From positions 838,694 through 902,693 of the forward strand of contig JAXLUN010000001.1 in assembly GCA_046329535.1 (NCBI GenBank): a stretch of DNA of 64,000 nucleotides. The letters run 5' to 3'. The position numbers and the translations under genes were made by a program. Origin of the DNA: Bog-950 sp046329535. Lineage in GTDB: Bacteria; Bacteroidota; Bacteroidia; Chitinophagales; LD1. The notes below the pieces were generated by a model. That model worked only from the letters and a program-made list of their open reading frames with translations. It was not told where the DNA came from and did not search any database. Shown here piece after piece: positions 17,147 through 25,895 of this stretch; the stretch's first letter is position 1, and each line of letters opens with the position of its first letter.

Positions 17147-18742
17147 TTACATTCTGAATACTCCAAAACCTTCGGCTCCTTTAAAAGGTGTTTGGTGAAT
17201 AATTTCCAAACAAAGAGAAAGATAGTTGCGTGTTTGGCGGGGGTCAATAACCCCGTCATCCCAAAGCTGGCCGCTGGCATACCAGGCGTTGCTTTGCTTG
17301 TCGGCTTCTTTCACCATAAACGAAGCCATTTGTTGTCCCTGCTCTTCATCGTACGTAATGCCCGATTTTTCAGCAGCCTGCCGGCCAATGGTTTGCATAA
17401 CACCGGCTAGCTGGTCGGGCCCCATGACGGCAATTTTAGAATGAGGATAACTGAACAGAAAGCGCGGTTTGTACGCACGGCCGCACATGGCATAGTTACC
17501 GGCTCCATAGCTGGCCCCGGTTATAATAGTAATAGCCGGTACGGTGGAGTTGCTTACGGCATTAATCAGCTTGGCTCCATGCTTGATGATACCTTCTTCT
17601 TCATATTTTTTACCCACCATAAAGCCGGTGATATTTTGCAGAAAAAGCAGCGGGGTGTTGTTTTGGTTACAAAGCTGAATAAACTGCGCACCTTTATTGG
17701 CCGCATCGGGAAACAGTACTCCGTTATTGGCCAGTATGCCGATGCGGTAGCCGTTGATGTGGGCATAACCCGTAATGAGCGTACTGCCAAACAGCGGTTT
17801 AAACTCATGAAACTCTGAGCTATCGGTAATGCGGGCAATCAGTTCGCGCTGATCAAACGGAACACGCACATCGGCTGATACAACACCCAGAATTTCTTCG
17901 GCTGCGTACTGAGGATCTTCTATACTACGCCTTCCACCAGGCTGTGTTTGAGTATGCAGATTTTCAATGATTTCACGGGCTAAGCGGATACCGTCCATTT
18001 CATCTTCGGCCATATAATCAGCTACACCCGAAACGGCAGCGTGCATTTTGGCACCTCCTAAACTTTCTTCATCGGTTACTTCATTGGTAGCCATTTTTAC
18101 CAGCGGAGGGCCGGCTAAGAAAACCTTGGCTTCGTTCTTTACCATAATTACATAGTCGCTCATACCCGGAATGTAGGCTCCGCCTGCGGTGCTGCTTCCA
18201 AACACAATGGATACAGTTGGTATACCTGCCTTGCTTCTGCGCGTTATTTCGCGAAAGTTACTGCCTCCGTAGTTGAAAATTTTAGCCTGGTCGGGTAAAT
18301 TAGCTCCGGCACTTTCAACCATATTAATGGTTGGCAATCCGTTTTCGAGGGCAATTTCGCCAATACGTAATCCTTTTTGCAGAGTAGCATAATCTATGGC
18401 TCCTCCTTTAATGGTTCCTACATTGGAGTTGAGCATACATAACCGGCCACTGACATAACCTATACCACATACAATGGTGCCACCTGTTCCAAATCCATCC
18501 ATGCCCCAACCGGCAAAGGGACATAGTTCCATAAAAGGGGAGTCTGCATCCAGCAGCATTTCTATTCGCTCCCGTGCCAGTAAGCGACCGGCTTTTTTAG
18601 TGCGGGTCAGATACTTTTCTTCTCCCTGAAACAGGGCTTCTTTTTGTTTGGCTTCCAGTTCCGCTATTTTTTCTTTCATCAGCTCATAGTTGCGCTGATA
18701 ACTTTCAGAGTTGCGGTTAATACGTGATTTATATACGCTCAT
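17147..18742 (-). CDS. mccB: Acyl-CoA carboxylase carboxyltransferase beta subunit (methylcrotonyl-CoA carboxylase type)
   Basis: 531 residues, two crotonase-fold halves. The N half holds RLLARERIEMLLD and FGTGGTIVCGIGYVSGR; oxyanion-hole glycines are in FGSSTAGGAYIPGMSDY. The C half holds NNGVLFPDAANKGAQFIQLCNQ and the second oxyanion-hole segment ITGASYGAGNYAMCGRAY, all signatures of MCC-beta. It transfers the carboxyl group from biotin to the gamma carbon of 3-methylcrotonyl-CoA. It is the first gene of the two-gene operon with mccA. A terminator-shaped hairpin (18820-18849) lies about 80 bp before its start. Confidence 0.9.
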   Translation of the reverse strand: MSVYKSRINRNSESYQRNYELMKEKIAELEAKQKEALFQGEEKYLTRTKKAGRLLARERIEMLLDADSPFMELCPFAGWGMDGFGTGGTIVCGIGYVSGRLCMLNSNVGTIKGGAIDYATLQKGLRIGEIALENGLPTINMVESAGANLPDQAKIFNYGGSNFREITRRSKAGIPTVSIVFGSSTAGGAYIPGMSDYVIMVKNEAKVFLAGPPLVKMATNEVTDEESLGGAKMHAAVSGVADYMAEDEMDGIRLAREIIENLHTQTQPGGRRSIEDPQYAAEEILGVVSADVRVPFDQRELIARITDSSEFHEFKPLFGSTLITGYAHINGYRIGILANNGVLFPDAANKGAQFIQLCNQNNTPLLFLQNITGFMVGKKYEEEGIIKHGAKLINAVSNSTVPAITIITGASYGAGNYAMCGRAYKPRFLFSYPHSKIAVMGPDQLAGVMQTIGRQAAEKSGITYDEEQGQQMASFMVKEADKQSNAWYASGQLWDDGVIDPRQTRNYLSLCLEIIHQTPFKGAEGFGVFRM

Positions 18743-18819
18743 ACTCGTTGAATTTCAGCGGTCAAGTTAGTGGTAATTTTTAATTTGAAAACAGGGAGTT
18801 ATGTAAACAGGGTGAAAAG

Positions 18820-18849
18820 AAAAAAGGTGACCGGATAGTCACCTTTTTT
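18820..18849. terminator. Terminator-like hairpin upstream of mccB
   Basis: Perfect 12-bp stem AAAAAAGGTGAC (18820-18831) with GTCACCTTTTTT (18838-18849) around CGGATA. No gene ends here: mccB starts 78 bp to the left and reads left. It could be an orphan terminator, a transcription insulator, or an attenuator in a long mcc leader. Confidence 0.7.
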
Positions 18850-18890
18850 GTACCCAATCAGGTCAATTTATCGAACTTTTCGGAAGACTT

Positions 18891-18898
18891 TAAATTTG
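18891..18898 (+). promoter_or_regulatory. Candidate -7 box opening the island side
   Basis: TAAATTTG is a perfect TAnnTTTG. A transcript from here would cover the tRNA-like segment 19055-19078 and stop at the hairpin 19088-19119, that is roughly 200 nt with no convincing coding frame. No good -33 TTG is seen, so a small RNA here is only possible. Confidence 0.3.
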
Positions 18899-19054
18899 TA
18901 AAAGACCTGTACCTGCATTAAATGGTGAAAATGGCGCGGTTTGTTAGGGTATGCTCCAAAGCCTGAGCAGGCAAGGGTTTTCGGTATGGGAGAGGAGGTG
19001 AAAATAAAAGCGGTGAAACAGGAGTATATATTCTGCCTACATCAAAGAGAGTAC

Positions 19055-19078
19055 GGGTTCTATTCCCCTGCGCGGTGC
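19055..19078 (+). repeat. Near copy of the tRNA-Glu 3' end (att-site-like relic)
   Basis: The segment GGGTTCTATTCCCC continuing TGCGCGGTGC matches the T-arm and 3' acceptor strand of the tRNA-Glu at 54661-54732 at 21 of 24 positions. The rest of a tRNA is missing: no matching 5' acceptor strand lies upstream. It is followed at once by a terminator (19088-19119), as a real tRNA 3' end would be. The copy points right whereas the intact tRNA points left, so the two are inverted, not direct, repeats. Confidence 0.6.
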
Positions 19079-19087
19079 AAGCCTGGT

Positions 19088-19119
19088 AAGGGGTTCAAGC
19101 AAATTGAAACCCTTTTTTT
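19088..19119 (+). terminator. Rightward intrinsic terminator
   Basis: AAGGGGTTCAA (19088-19098) pairs with TTGAAACCCTT (19104-19114) with one mismatch, loop GCAAA, followed by a T-run to 19119. No gene precedes it; it ends whatever is transcribed from the 18.9-kb region. 19120-19395 holds nothing else recognisable apart from a weak CTGATACTG half-site at 19166. Confidence 0.65.
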
Positions 19120-19395
19120 AGCTAATATAAGGATAGGTAAAAGCTAAATGACCGCTGCTTGTGACCTGATACTGCCATTAACATCTGATTTTTGGACCGG
19201 TGAGGTAGTTCCAAATTCTTGTGTGGCTCTTTCAATCCAGGGACTCTCAATCAGGTTTTTTTCTCTACACTTCAGAGTGCTTCAACAAACTTCTGTTTGG
19301 CTTCCCTATTGTAAGAGTGATTAAATCAGCAGCATTACCTGTTTTGTTAAATAAAAGATATCTATGTCTTTTATTTGACAAAATAATCCGTTTGA

Positions 19396-20094
19396 ATGAA
19401 GAATCCAGTTATCAGCTGTTTCAATTGCGAAGTAAAGGATTGCTCTATACTCAGAAATTGCACTCCAGAGTTTTTGAGATATATAGATGAGAAAAAAAGT
19501 TGTATGCAATATCAGGCAAATCAGCCAATTGTTTTTGAAGGAGAGATTACAGAAGGAGTCTTCATAATTTATAATGGTATTGTTAAGATGCATGTAAAAG
19601 GACATCGGGGGAAAATATTTGTGCAGAGATTGGCGAAGTCGGGAGAAATAATTGGTCATTCTTCAGACCAACAAATGAAACAATCTTCAAGTGTTACTAC
19701 TGTAACGCCAACTACTGTATGCTTTATTGAAAATGCTGATTTTCTAAAGGGAATTGAAAATTGTCAGGGGGTTCGAAGTGAATTGCTATCCATTTTAAAG
19801 AGTGAGATAAAATACGTTGGTAATCGTACGATTCAATTGGTACAGATGAATGTAACGGAGAAAATTGCCGAATCGCTATTGCATATAGCGCATGCTTATG
19901 GCTTGAAAGAAGGGGGTAATGCAAAGCATGTGGCGTTAAGCCGTCAGGATATTGCAGATATGACAGGAACCACCAAGGAACAGGTCTCCAAAGTAATTTC
20001 TGACTTACGTAAAGAAAATGTGATTGAATCATCTGGCAAAAACTTAAGCATTCTTAACCGAACAAGACTCAAGGAAATAGCAGGAGTAAAGTGA
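19396..20094 (+). CDS. Crp/Fnr-family regulator with N-terminal cysteine cluster
   Basis: 232 residues: cyclic-nucleotide-binding-like fold (around 35-140: CMQYQANQPIVFEGEITEGVFIIYNGIVKMH), dimer helix, and a C-terminal winged helix (around 165-225). The recognition helix reads TTKEQVSKVISDLRK; the E-x-x-S-K order parallels the E-x-x-S-R of FNR, which reads TTGAT half-sites. Cysteines 8, 11, 16 and 22 (CFNC, KDC, RNC) form a C-x2-C-x4-C-x5-C cluster like the N-terminal Fe-S ligands of FNR proteins, so oxygen or NO sensing is plausible. It stands just before norC, and FNR-like sites precede norC, the nirK operon and nadA. I infer that it controls the island. Confidence 0.88.
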   Translation: MKNPVISCFNCEVKDCSILRNCTPEFLRYIDEKKSCMQYQANQPIVFEGEITEGVFIIYNGIVKMHVKGHRGKIFVQRLAKSGEIIGHSSDQQMKQSSSVTTVTPTTVCFIENADFLKGIENCQGVRSELLSILKSEIKYVGNRTIQLVQMNVTEKIAESLLHIAHAYGLKEGGNAKHVALSRQDIADMTGTTKEQVSKVISDLRKENVIESSGKNLSILNRTRLKEIAGVK

Positions 20095-20162
20095 CTCCGA
20101 TCAATCTTTTAATGTAAAAACAGAGTAAAGTTTTATAAAAATATGAAATGACACCTTTTTTA

Positions 20163-20176
20163 CTGATACTGTTCAT
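20163..20176 (+). promoter_or_regulatory. FNR/DNR-type site upstream of norC
   Basis: CTGATACTGTTCAT: dyad CTGAT-N4-TTCAT, compared with TTGAT-N4-ATCAA for FNR. It is 190 bp before the norC start. A TTTG at 20186-20189 and TAACATAG about 18 bp later give a weak promoter downstream of the site. The same pattern recurs at 29563 and 29778. Confidence 0.55.
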
Positions 20177-20364
20177 ATTGACCAGTTTGGATGGTTTCTC
20201 ACTTTTGTAACATAGATTAGAAGATCAAGTCAATAATCTCAGAATTGAACTTTTTATGCTATACATCTTCATAATTAACCTTTTAACAACGTAAAAAATG
20301 AAAAGAAAAATTTACACCAGTTTTTAAAACCCATTTCACACATTATTAACTTAAAACTTCAACT

Positions 20365-20805
20365 ATGTTATCGAAATCGCAAGCAAAATATTTTTTTCTG
20401 GGGGGGACAATCGTAACGTTTGTTGTCTTTCTTGGTTTATCATGGACTTCATTGAGTAAAGAAGTTCCCAAAAGAACTCATGAAGAAAACCTGACTGCTC
20501 AGGTTATTAACGGCAAGCACATTTGGGAATCAAATAACTGTATGGGTTGCCATACTATTATGGGCGAGGGAGCTTACTATGCACCGGAACTTACCAAAGT
20601 ATACGAACGAAGAGGAGAGAACTACATCAAATTGGCTCTTATGTCAAAAGTGCCATGGTCGCCCCGTGGAAGGAAGATGGTAGCCTACGGCTTTTCCGAA
20701 CAGGAAGCAAATGATGTAGTTGCTTTTCTGAAATGGATAGGCGAGGTTGACCTGAATGGATTTCCTGCAAAACCTGATTTGAAACAACAAATTATTAACC
20801 AATAA
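20365..20805 (+). CDS. norC: Nitric oxide reductase, cytochrome c subunit
   Basis: 146 residues. One N-terminal membrane anchor (FFLGGTIVTFVVFLGLSW) is followed by a periplasmic domain with a single c-heme site CMGCH and the NorC-typical GAYYAPELT and WSPRGRKMVAYGFSEQEANDVVAFLKW. The protein delivers electrons to NorB for 2 NO to N2O. Length and motif order match NorC of proteobacterial cNor. It is the first gene of norC-norB-norQ-norD, 9 bp before norB. The only promoter-like region is 20094-20365, which contains the FNR-type site at 20163. Confidence 0.95.
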   Translation: MLSKSQAKYFFLGGTIVTFVVFLGLSWTSLSKEVPKRTHEENLTAQVINGKHIWESNNCMGCHTIMGEGAYYAPELTKVYERRGENYIKLALMSKVPWSPRGRKMVAYGFSEQEANDVVAFLKWIGEVDLNGFPAKPDLKQQIINQ

Positions 20806-20814
20806 ATAAAAGAC

Positions 20815-22152
20815 ATGAAATATAAATCACAAAAGGTAGCGTATTGGTTTTTTGCTTTATCAATGCTGCTGTTATCGTTACAAATAGTTTACGGATTTAT
20901 TATGGGATTTGCGCACATGGGTTTCGATAACCTGCATAGCTTTATTCCCTTTAATACAGCCAGGGCAGTGCATACTAACCTGCTCGTAGTGTGGCTATTG
21001 TCGGGTTTTATGGGTGCAGCGTATTATATCATTCCTGAAGAAGCGGAACATGAACTGGTAAATGTAAAACTTGCGTTTATTCAGTTGATATCTTTGGCGG
21101 TGGTGGGTGTTATTGCAATCATCGGATATCACTTTAATTATTGGGAAGGCAGAAAGTTTTTGGAAATACCAAGACCTTTAGACTATCTGGTGGTAGTGAA
21201 TGTGCTAACTTTTTTAGGGCTCATACTGGCTACACTTTATAAAGGTAAAAAGCAGACTACCACTGCACTTGTATTAACTATGGGTTTGGTATTTGCGGCT
21301 TTGCTTTATCTGCCGGGCATGATTTGGTTTGATAATCAGACAATGGATTCATTTTTCCGCTGGTGGGTAGTGCATTTATGGGTAGAGGGAGTTTGGGAAC
21401 TTATCATGGGAGGTATTTTAGCGTTTCTACTTATAAAAATAACCGGAGTTGACAGAGAGGTTATTGAGAAGTGGCTGTATGTAATAGTTGGCTTAACTTT
21501 TATATCCGGAATTTTGGGAACTGGGCACCACTACTATTACATAGGCGTTGGAAAGGTTTGGCTGATTATTGGAGGAATATTTTCAGCATTAGAACCCTTG
21601 GCCTTTTTGGGTATGGCTCTGTTTGCCATTGCCATGTATCGGAAAGGAGAAAAAAAGCATCCAAATAAAATTGCATTGAGTTGGACACTGGGAACTGCAA
21701 TTACGTCATTTGTAGGAGCGGGCCTATTAGGCCTAGCTCATACATTACCACAGGTAAACATGTATACTCACGGTACATTGGTTACTGCTATGCACGGCCA
21801 CCTGGCATTTTGGGGCGCCTATGGAATGATAGTATTGGCTATTATCAGCTATACACTACCTAACTTAACCGGGCGGAAATTGTATGACAGCAACACTGGC
21901 ATCCTTGCATTCTGGCTAGCTAATATTGGCATGTTAGGAATGACTGTTGCCTTTGGTGTTGCAGGAGTAGCGCAGGTTTATCTGGAAAGAAAAGTAGGGA
22001 TGGAATTTGGAGCAGTGCAGACTGAGATTCAAGTTCACTTTTTTATTCTGATTTGTTGTGCTACTATGTTTGCCACAGGTGTTACTTTATACATTTATGA
22101 ATTTATCAAATATGGTTTACCTACTGATGAAGCATTAGTAGATAAAAATTAG
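20815..22152 (+). CDS. norB: Nitric oxide reductase, catalytic subunit B
   Basis: 445 residues and about 12 transmembrane helices; a heme-copper-oxidase superfamily member that uses heme b, heme b3 and non-heme iron (FeB) to reduce NO to N2O. Visible are the low-spin heme ligand in HTNLLVVWLLSGFMGAAYY, the glutamate-containing VEGVWELIMGG, the FeB pair in GTGHHYYYIG, and the heme ligands in HGTLVTAMHGHLAFWGAYGM. The size fits cytochrome-c-dependent cNor; the N-terminal quinol-oxidising extension of qNor (about 300 residues) is absent, in agreement with the adjacent norC. A 10-bp hairpin separates it from norQ. Confidence 0.96.
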   Translation: MKYKSQKVAYWFFALSMLLLSLQIVYGFIMGFAHMGFDNLHSFIPFNTARAVHTNLLVVWLLSGFMGAAYYIIPEEAEHELVNVKLAFIQLISLAVVGVIAIIGYHFNYWEGRKFLEIPRPLDYLVVVNVLTFLGLILATLYKGKKQTTTALVLTMGLVFAALLYLPGMIWFDNQTMDSFFRWWVVHLWVEGVWELIMGGILAFLLIKITGVDREVIEKWLYVIVGLTFISGILGTGHHYYYIGVGKVWLIIGGIFSALEPLAFLGMALFAIAMYRKGEKKHPNKIALSWTLGTAITSFVGAGLLGLAHTLPQVNMYTHGTLVTAMHGHLAFWGAYGMIVLAIISYTLPNLTGRKLYDSNTGILAFWLANIGMLGMTVAFGVAGVAQVYLERKVGMEFGAVQTEIQVHFFILICCATMFATGVTLYIYEFIKYGLPTDEALVDKN

Positions 22153-22204
22153 TTGTTCGATTAGTTTCTTTTAAGGAACAATACATATTAAAGAAATATT
22201 TCAG

Positions 22205-22236
22205 CCGGAGGATTTGGTTAACATCGAATTCTCCGG
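22205..22236 (+). other. Intercistronic hairpin between norB and norQ
   Basis: CCGGAGGATT (22205-22214) pairs with AATTCTCCGG (22227-22236) with one G-T pair and a 12-nt loop; GTTTTAAAC follows a few bases later. It lies within the 112-bp norB-norQ gap and could act as an mRNA-processing or partial termination element, giving more NorCB than NorQD. Confidence 0.55.
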
Positions 22237-22263
22237 TTGAGTTTTAAACTAAAAAATTATACT

Positions 22264-23043
22264 ATGATAATTGAAGTCCCTTACTACCACTTGGTAGGAA
22301 AAGAAGTGGAGGTTTTTGAGCATGCATATAAAAACAGAATTCCGTTATTGCTAAAAGGGCCAACTGGTACTGGCAAATCCAGGTTTATTGAGTTTATGGC
22401 GCATAAACTAAACAAAACACTAATTACAATTAGTTGTCACGAAGAGACGTCATCTACCGATTTAATCGGGCGATTTATTATTAAGGGAGCAGAAACCGTT
22501 TGGATTGATGGACCCTTAACCAGTGCTGTAAAGAGCGGTGCTATTATCTATTTAGATGAAATAGCCGAAGCTAGGCCAGATGTAATTGTTGCCATTCACT
22601 CTCTCACTGACCACAGGAGAGAGTTGTTTATTGATAAACTTGGAGAAACAGTTAAGGCTCATGGTGATTTTATGTTGGTCGCTTCATTTAATCCCGGATA
22701 TCAAAGAGGATTTAAGGAACTGAAGCCCTCAACTCGACAACGCTTTATTGCTTTGTCTTTTAATTATCCCGAAGCAAAAGTTGAGATAGAGATATTAATG
22801 AATGAAACAGGCATTAACTCGGCAGATGCAGGAAAACTGATACAGATTGGAAATAAAATCAGAAATCTTACCGAGCTGGGCTTAGCCGAAACGGTATCAA
22901 CCCGATTATTAGTAGATGCCGCTAAGTTAATTCATAGCGGACTACCTAAACGTCTCTCAGTTAAAGTAGCAGTTGTGGAACCATTAACCGATGACCAGGA
23001 AGTTACCCAGGCCCTTACAGATTTATGTGATTTGATGATATAA
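22264..23043 (+). CDS. norQ: MoxR-type AAA+ ATPase, NorQ/CbbQ family
   Basis: 259 residues from the ATG at 22264; an in-frame TTG at 22237 falls just after the hairpin and is less likely. Walker A GPTGTGKS (near the N-terminus), Walker B IIYLDEIAEA, sensor region MLVASFNPGY and an arginine-bearing STRQRFIAL identify a MoxR AAA+ protein. NorQ works with NorD to activate NO reductase, probably by helping insert the FeB iron. It overlaps norD by one base (TAATG), so the two are translated together. Confidence 0.93.
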   Translation: MIIEVPYYHLVGKEVEVFEHAYKNRIPLLLKGPTGTGKSRFIEFMAHKLNKTLITISCHEETSSTDLIGRFIIKGAETVWIDGPLTSAVKSGAIIYLDEIAEARPDVIVAIHSLTDHRRELFIDKLGETVKAHGDFMLVASFNPGYQRGFKELKPSTRQRFIALSFNYPEAKVEIEILMNETGINSADAGKLIQIGNKIRNLTELGLAETVSTRLLVDAAKLIHSGLPKRLSVKVAVVEPLTDDQEVTQALTDLCDLMI

Positions 23044-24809
23044 TGGAACTAGATGAGTATCTATATAGCAAGGTTCTAAAGTATTTTCAGAAGAACAAAA
23101 AAATTTCTTCTGAAATAGCCGAGCGTACTGTTGAATTGGAAGATGTTAAGTCAAGGCTTACCATTATCTCTCGTGCAATAACTGGAGAAGCCATTGAAAT
23201 TTATACGGCAGAGAGGGAAGGCGGATATAAAAACAATAACTTTTTTCTACCTGTTCGAATCAGTTTATTTCCTACCCAGGAAACAAATCTATCGCTCTAT
23301 CTTTTCCGGGTGTTATTTCTATCGGTACAAAAAGAATTAAACTTTAATTGGAATAATAAAGAAGATGCAACGCTTTTGCTTTCGCAGCAACAGGCATTCG
23401 AAACAGCCCCTCAGGTATTGGAAGTGTTATTTGATCAATACCCCGTTACCAAAGAACTGCATCACGTTTTTTACAAATATTTTAGTGAAACCTCCAAGCC
23501 CAATGAGGTAGCCGATTACACCTGGTTGTACGGAAAGTGGATGCAAACTGATGAAGAATCCGATACTGATAAAAAACTAAATCATATATCCGACAAGGTT
23601 AAAGAAGCTATCGACAATCAGATAAAAACCATTATCAAAGCGAATGCCGTAGAGTCAGTGAAAACTTTGGAGGTGGATAAAAAACAACAGGAAGACTACG
23701 TTCTTACTCATAACTTTGAGAAAGTAGAAACTGCTGATGAATTTAGTGGTGTGTGGCGTGATTTTGATGGAGATGATGAATTGGAAGACCATCAGGATGC
23801 GCTGGATGAACTGAACATGAGATTTACTGTACGAGTTGATGATACCGCACATTCTGTTTATCAGGCTGATTTTACAGAAAATACGACCATTTCAGAAAGT
23901 AGTGAAGTTGATGCCAAGGGGTTTCATATTAAGTATGATGAATGGGATTACTCTAAACGGATTTATAAGAAAGGCTTCTGTAAGGTGTATCCGCTAACTC
24001 AACACAAAACAGATATTGGTTACTATAAAGCAACATTAGCAAAGAATAGTTCAGTATTAATCGGTTTGCGTAAAATGCTTACGAACCTGAATAATAAATT
24101 ACAGCAGCAGCGAAGACAAACCCAGGGTAATGAATTTGATATTGATGCAATTACAGATTTATTAGTAGACCTGCATTTGAAACGAACGCCTTCCGAAAAA
24201 ATCTACCTGTCTACCAGAAAAAAAGAAAAAGACCTTTCTATTCTTTTGCTTTTGGATATTAGTTTATCCAGCGATGGATATGCTAACGGAAACAGAGTAA
24301 TTGATGTAGAAAAGCAGGTGTCACTTTTATTTGGTGAGATATTGGATGAATTCAATATAGATTTTTCAATCAGCAGCTTCTATTCAAAAACAAGAAATTA
24401 TTCTTCTTACCTAACAATTAAAGATTTTGATGAAGAGTGGAATGCGGCTAAGTATAAAATTGGCGCAATTGAACCTCAGGGCTATACCAGAATTGGTGCT
24501 GCCTTACGCCATTCAGGAGCTTTACTGGATCGTAGGAGTACGAAAAATAAATGGGTGATACTGATATCGGATGGTAAGCCGAACGACTTTGATAAATATG
24601 AAGGCAAGTATGGCATTAATGATGTTAAACAAGCATTGAGAGAACTGAAAGAGCGTAGTATTAACTCATACGCCTTGGCTATTGAATCGCAGGCAAAGTA
24701 TTATTTGCCTCAAATGTTTGGACAAAACCATTATCAGATTTTGACAACACCAGTTGAGTTACTTCAAGCAATGGTTAAATTATTTGAAAAAATAAAGCAT
24801 CAATCTTAA
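23043..24809 (+). CDS. norD: NorD-like von Willebrand factor A protein
   Basis: 588 residues, cytoplasmic. The N-terminal two-thirds is helical and poorly conserved; the C-terminal vWA domain (from about 395) has the MIDAS motif DISLSSDG, then GYTRIGAALRHS and WVILISDGKPNDF. That is the standard partner of the NorQ ATPase: the vWA protein recruits the ATPase to the reductase for metal insertion. The start codon shares a base with the norQ stop. A CopD-like membrane protein follows after 17 bp, which suggests the operon extends to 25270. Confidence 0.92.
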   Translation: MELDEYLYSKVLKYFQKNKKISSEIAERTVELEDVKSRLTIISRAITGEAIEIYTAEREGGYKNNNFFLPVRISLFPTQETNLSLYLFRVLFLSVQKELNFNWNNKEDATLLLSQQQAFETAPQVLEVLFDQYPVTKELHHVFYKYFSETSKPNEVADYTWLYGKWMQTDEESDTDKKLNHISDKVKEAIDNQIKTIIKANAVESVKTLEVDKKQQEDYVLTHNFEKVETADEFSGVWRDFDGDDELEDHQDALDELNMRFTVRVDDTAHSVYQADFTENTTISESSEVDAKGFHIKYDEWDYSKRIYKKGFCKVYPLTQHKTDIGYYKATLAKNSSVLIGLRKMLTNLNNKLQQQRRQTQGNEFDIDAITDLLVDLHLKRTPSEKIYLSTRKKEKDLSILLLLDISLSSDGYANGNRVIDVEKQVSLLFGEILDEFNIDFSISSFYSKTRNYSSYLTIKDFDEEWNAAKYKIGAIEPQGYTRIGAALRHSGALLDRRSTKNKWVILISDGKPNDFDKYEGKYGINDVKQALRELKERSINSYALAIESQAKYYLPQMFGQNHYQILTTPVELLQAMVKLFEKIKHQS

Positions 24810-24826
24810 CTCCAACTGAAAAGAAT

Positions 24827-25270
24827 ATGTGGCTAAAATGTTTGATAGTTTTCCATGTATTAGGTGCATGTGTTTGGGTAGGCGGACATCTTGTTCTTGC
24901 TCTTTCAGTGCTGCCAAAGGCACTAAAAGAAAAAAATGCTGATACCGTTCACGTTTTTGAAACGCACTATGAGCGAATCGGCATTCCTGCTTTAGTAATT
25001 CAGGTAATTACCGGTTTGTTAATTGCGGCCAACTACGTTCCCGTTACCGAATGGTTTTTATTCTCCGATAGTATGCATATACATGTTGGCATTAAACTCA
25101 TATTGCTATTAATAACTTTCATGCTTGCCATACACGCGCGCCTGTTCATTATACCAAAACTTAGTGCTGAAACACTTCCTTCACTGGCAATGCACATTAT
25201 TGCCATTACTATTGTAGCGGTAGTAATGCTTTTTGCGGGTTTAAATTTCAGACTTGGAATAATTTCATAA
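24827..25270 (+). CDS. CopD-like small membrane protein of the nor operon
   Basis: 147 residues with four predicted membrane helices (CLIVFHVLGACVWVGGHLVL, IPALVIQVITGLLIAANY, HVGIKLILLLITFMLAIHAR, MHIIAITIVAVVMLFAGLNF). Several histidines sit at helix ends (H9, H21, H in HIHVG and AIHAR), as in CopD and other heme- or copper-handling four-helix proteins. Its place after norD and before the convergent sco gene suggests a role in metal or heme supply to NO or nitrite reductase, but no function is proven. A shortened paralogue occurs at 36140-36400. Confidence 0.75.
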   Translation: MWLKCLIVFHVLGACVWVGGHLVLALSVLPKALKEKNADTVHVFETHYERIGIPALVIQVITGLLIAANYVPVTEWFLFSDSMHIHVGIKLILLLITFMLAIHARLFIIPKLSAETLPSLAMHIIAITIVAVVMLFAGLNFRLGIIS

Positions 25271-25299
25271 ACCCGGCTGCATATATATTCCGAGCAGAA

Positions 25300-25878
25300 T
25301 TATTCGTATTGTTTATCAATTGCCTTTAACGTTTCGCCTGGTTCTATTGCCAAGCCTATCTGCTGATGAACAATTACTCCTGCGGGGTCTATTACATGAA
25401 TGATATTGGAGTGATCAATTCCATTTTCAATACTTTTTTTAAATCTAACCTCCAGAACATTGGCTATTTCCATTACGTCATCACTGTTTCCGGTCAACAG
25501 CGTCCAGCGGGATAAATCCAATTGATGGTCTGTGGCAAATTGCTTTAATTTTTCTGGTGTATCTCTTTCAGGATCCATAGAAATGAGTAAGAATCCTATT
25601 TCATTAGGATACTTTTTTTGAACTTCAGCTTCTATGCGCTGTAGGTCGGCTGTAATGCGAGGGCAGGCCGAACGACAAGCAGTAAAAACCATAGCTGCCA
25701 CATTTACTTTGCCACGAAAGTCTTTTAAATGAACAACTTTCCCATTTTGGTTTTTCCATTCAGAGGTCAGGTTAAATATGGAGTTGTTGGGCAGTTGTTC
25801 CGGAACTTTAAACTTCTTGTTATGATTACAGGAAACCACCATGAAGATGGCTGCCAAAACGAGAATTGTATTTTTCAT
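25300..25878 (-). CDS. SCO1/SenC-family copper chaperone lipoprotein
   Basis: 192 residues. Lipobox VVSC (Cys17), then a thioredoxin-like fold. The copper-binding CxxxC is visible in TACRSACPR and the distal histidine in IDHSNIIHVI; GFLLISMDPERDTPEKLKQF is a SCO signature. SCO proteins load CuA sites or act as thiol redox partners. As the last gene of the porin-nirK-nirV-sco operon (17 bp after nirV), it most likely serves copper delivery to the NirK of the same operon. It converges on the CopD-like gene, with a 29-bp gap. Confidence 0.92.
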   Translation of the reverse strand: MKNTILVLAAIFMVVSCNHNKKFKVPEQLPNNSIFNLTSEWKNQNGKVVHLKDFRGKVNVAAMVFTACRSACPRITADLQRIEAEVQKKYPNEIGFLLISMDPERDTPEKLKQFATDHQLDLSRWTLLTGNSDDVMEIANVLEVRFKKSIENGIDHSNIIHVIDPAGVIVHQQIGLAIEPGETLKAIDKQYE

Positions 25879-25895
25879 AAGTCATTTTTTAAACG

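Noticed and set aside
18891..19119. 6S RNA, tmRNA or another known structured RNA
   Set aside because: I could not find the conserved 6S bulge sequences or a tmRNA 5' tRNA half; only a T-arm/acceptor piece matches tRNA-Glu.
18941..19147. 68-codon rightward frame
   Set aside because: It runs through the tRNA-like segment and the terminator and has no recognisable protein features.
19221..19490. 89-codon rightward frame overlapping the Crp/Fnr gene
   Set aside because: It overlaps the well-supported regulator gene in another frame and has atypical composition.
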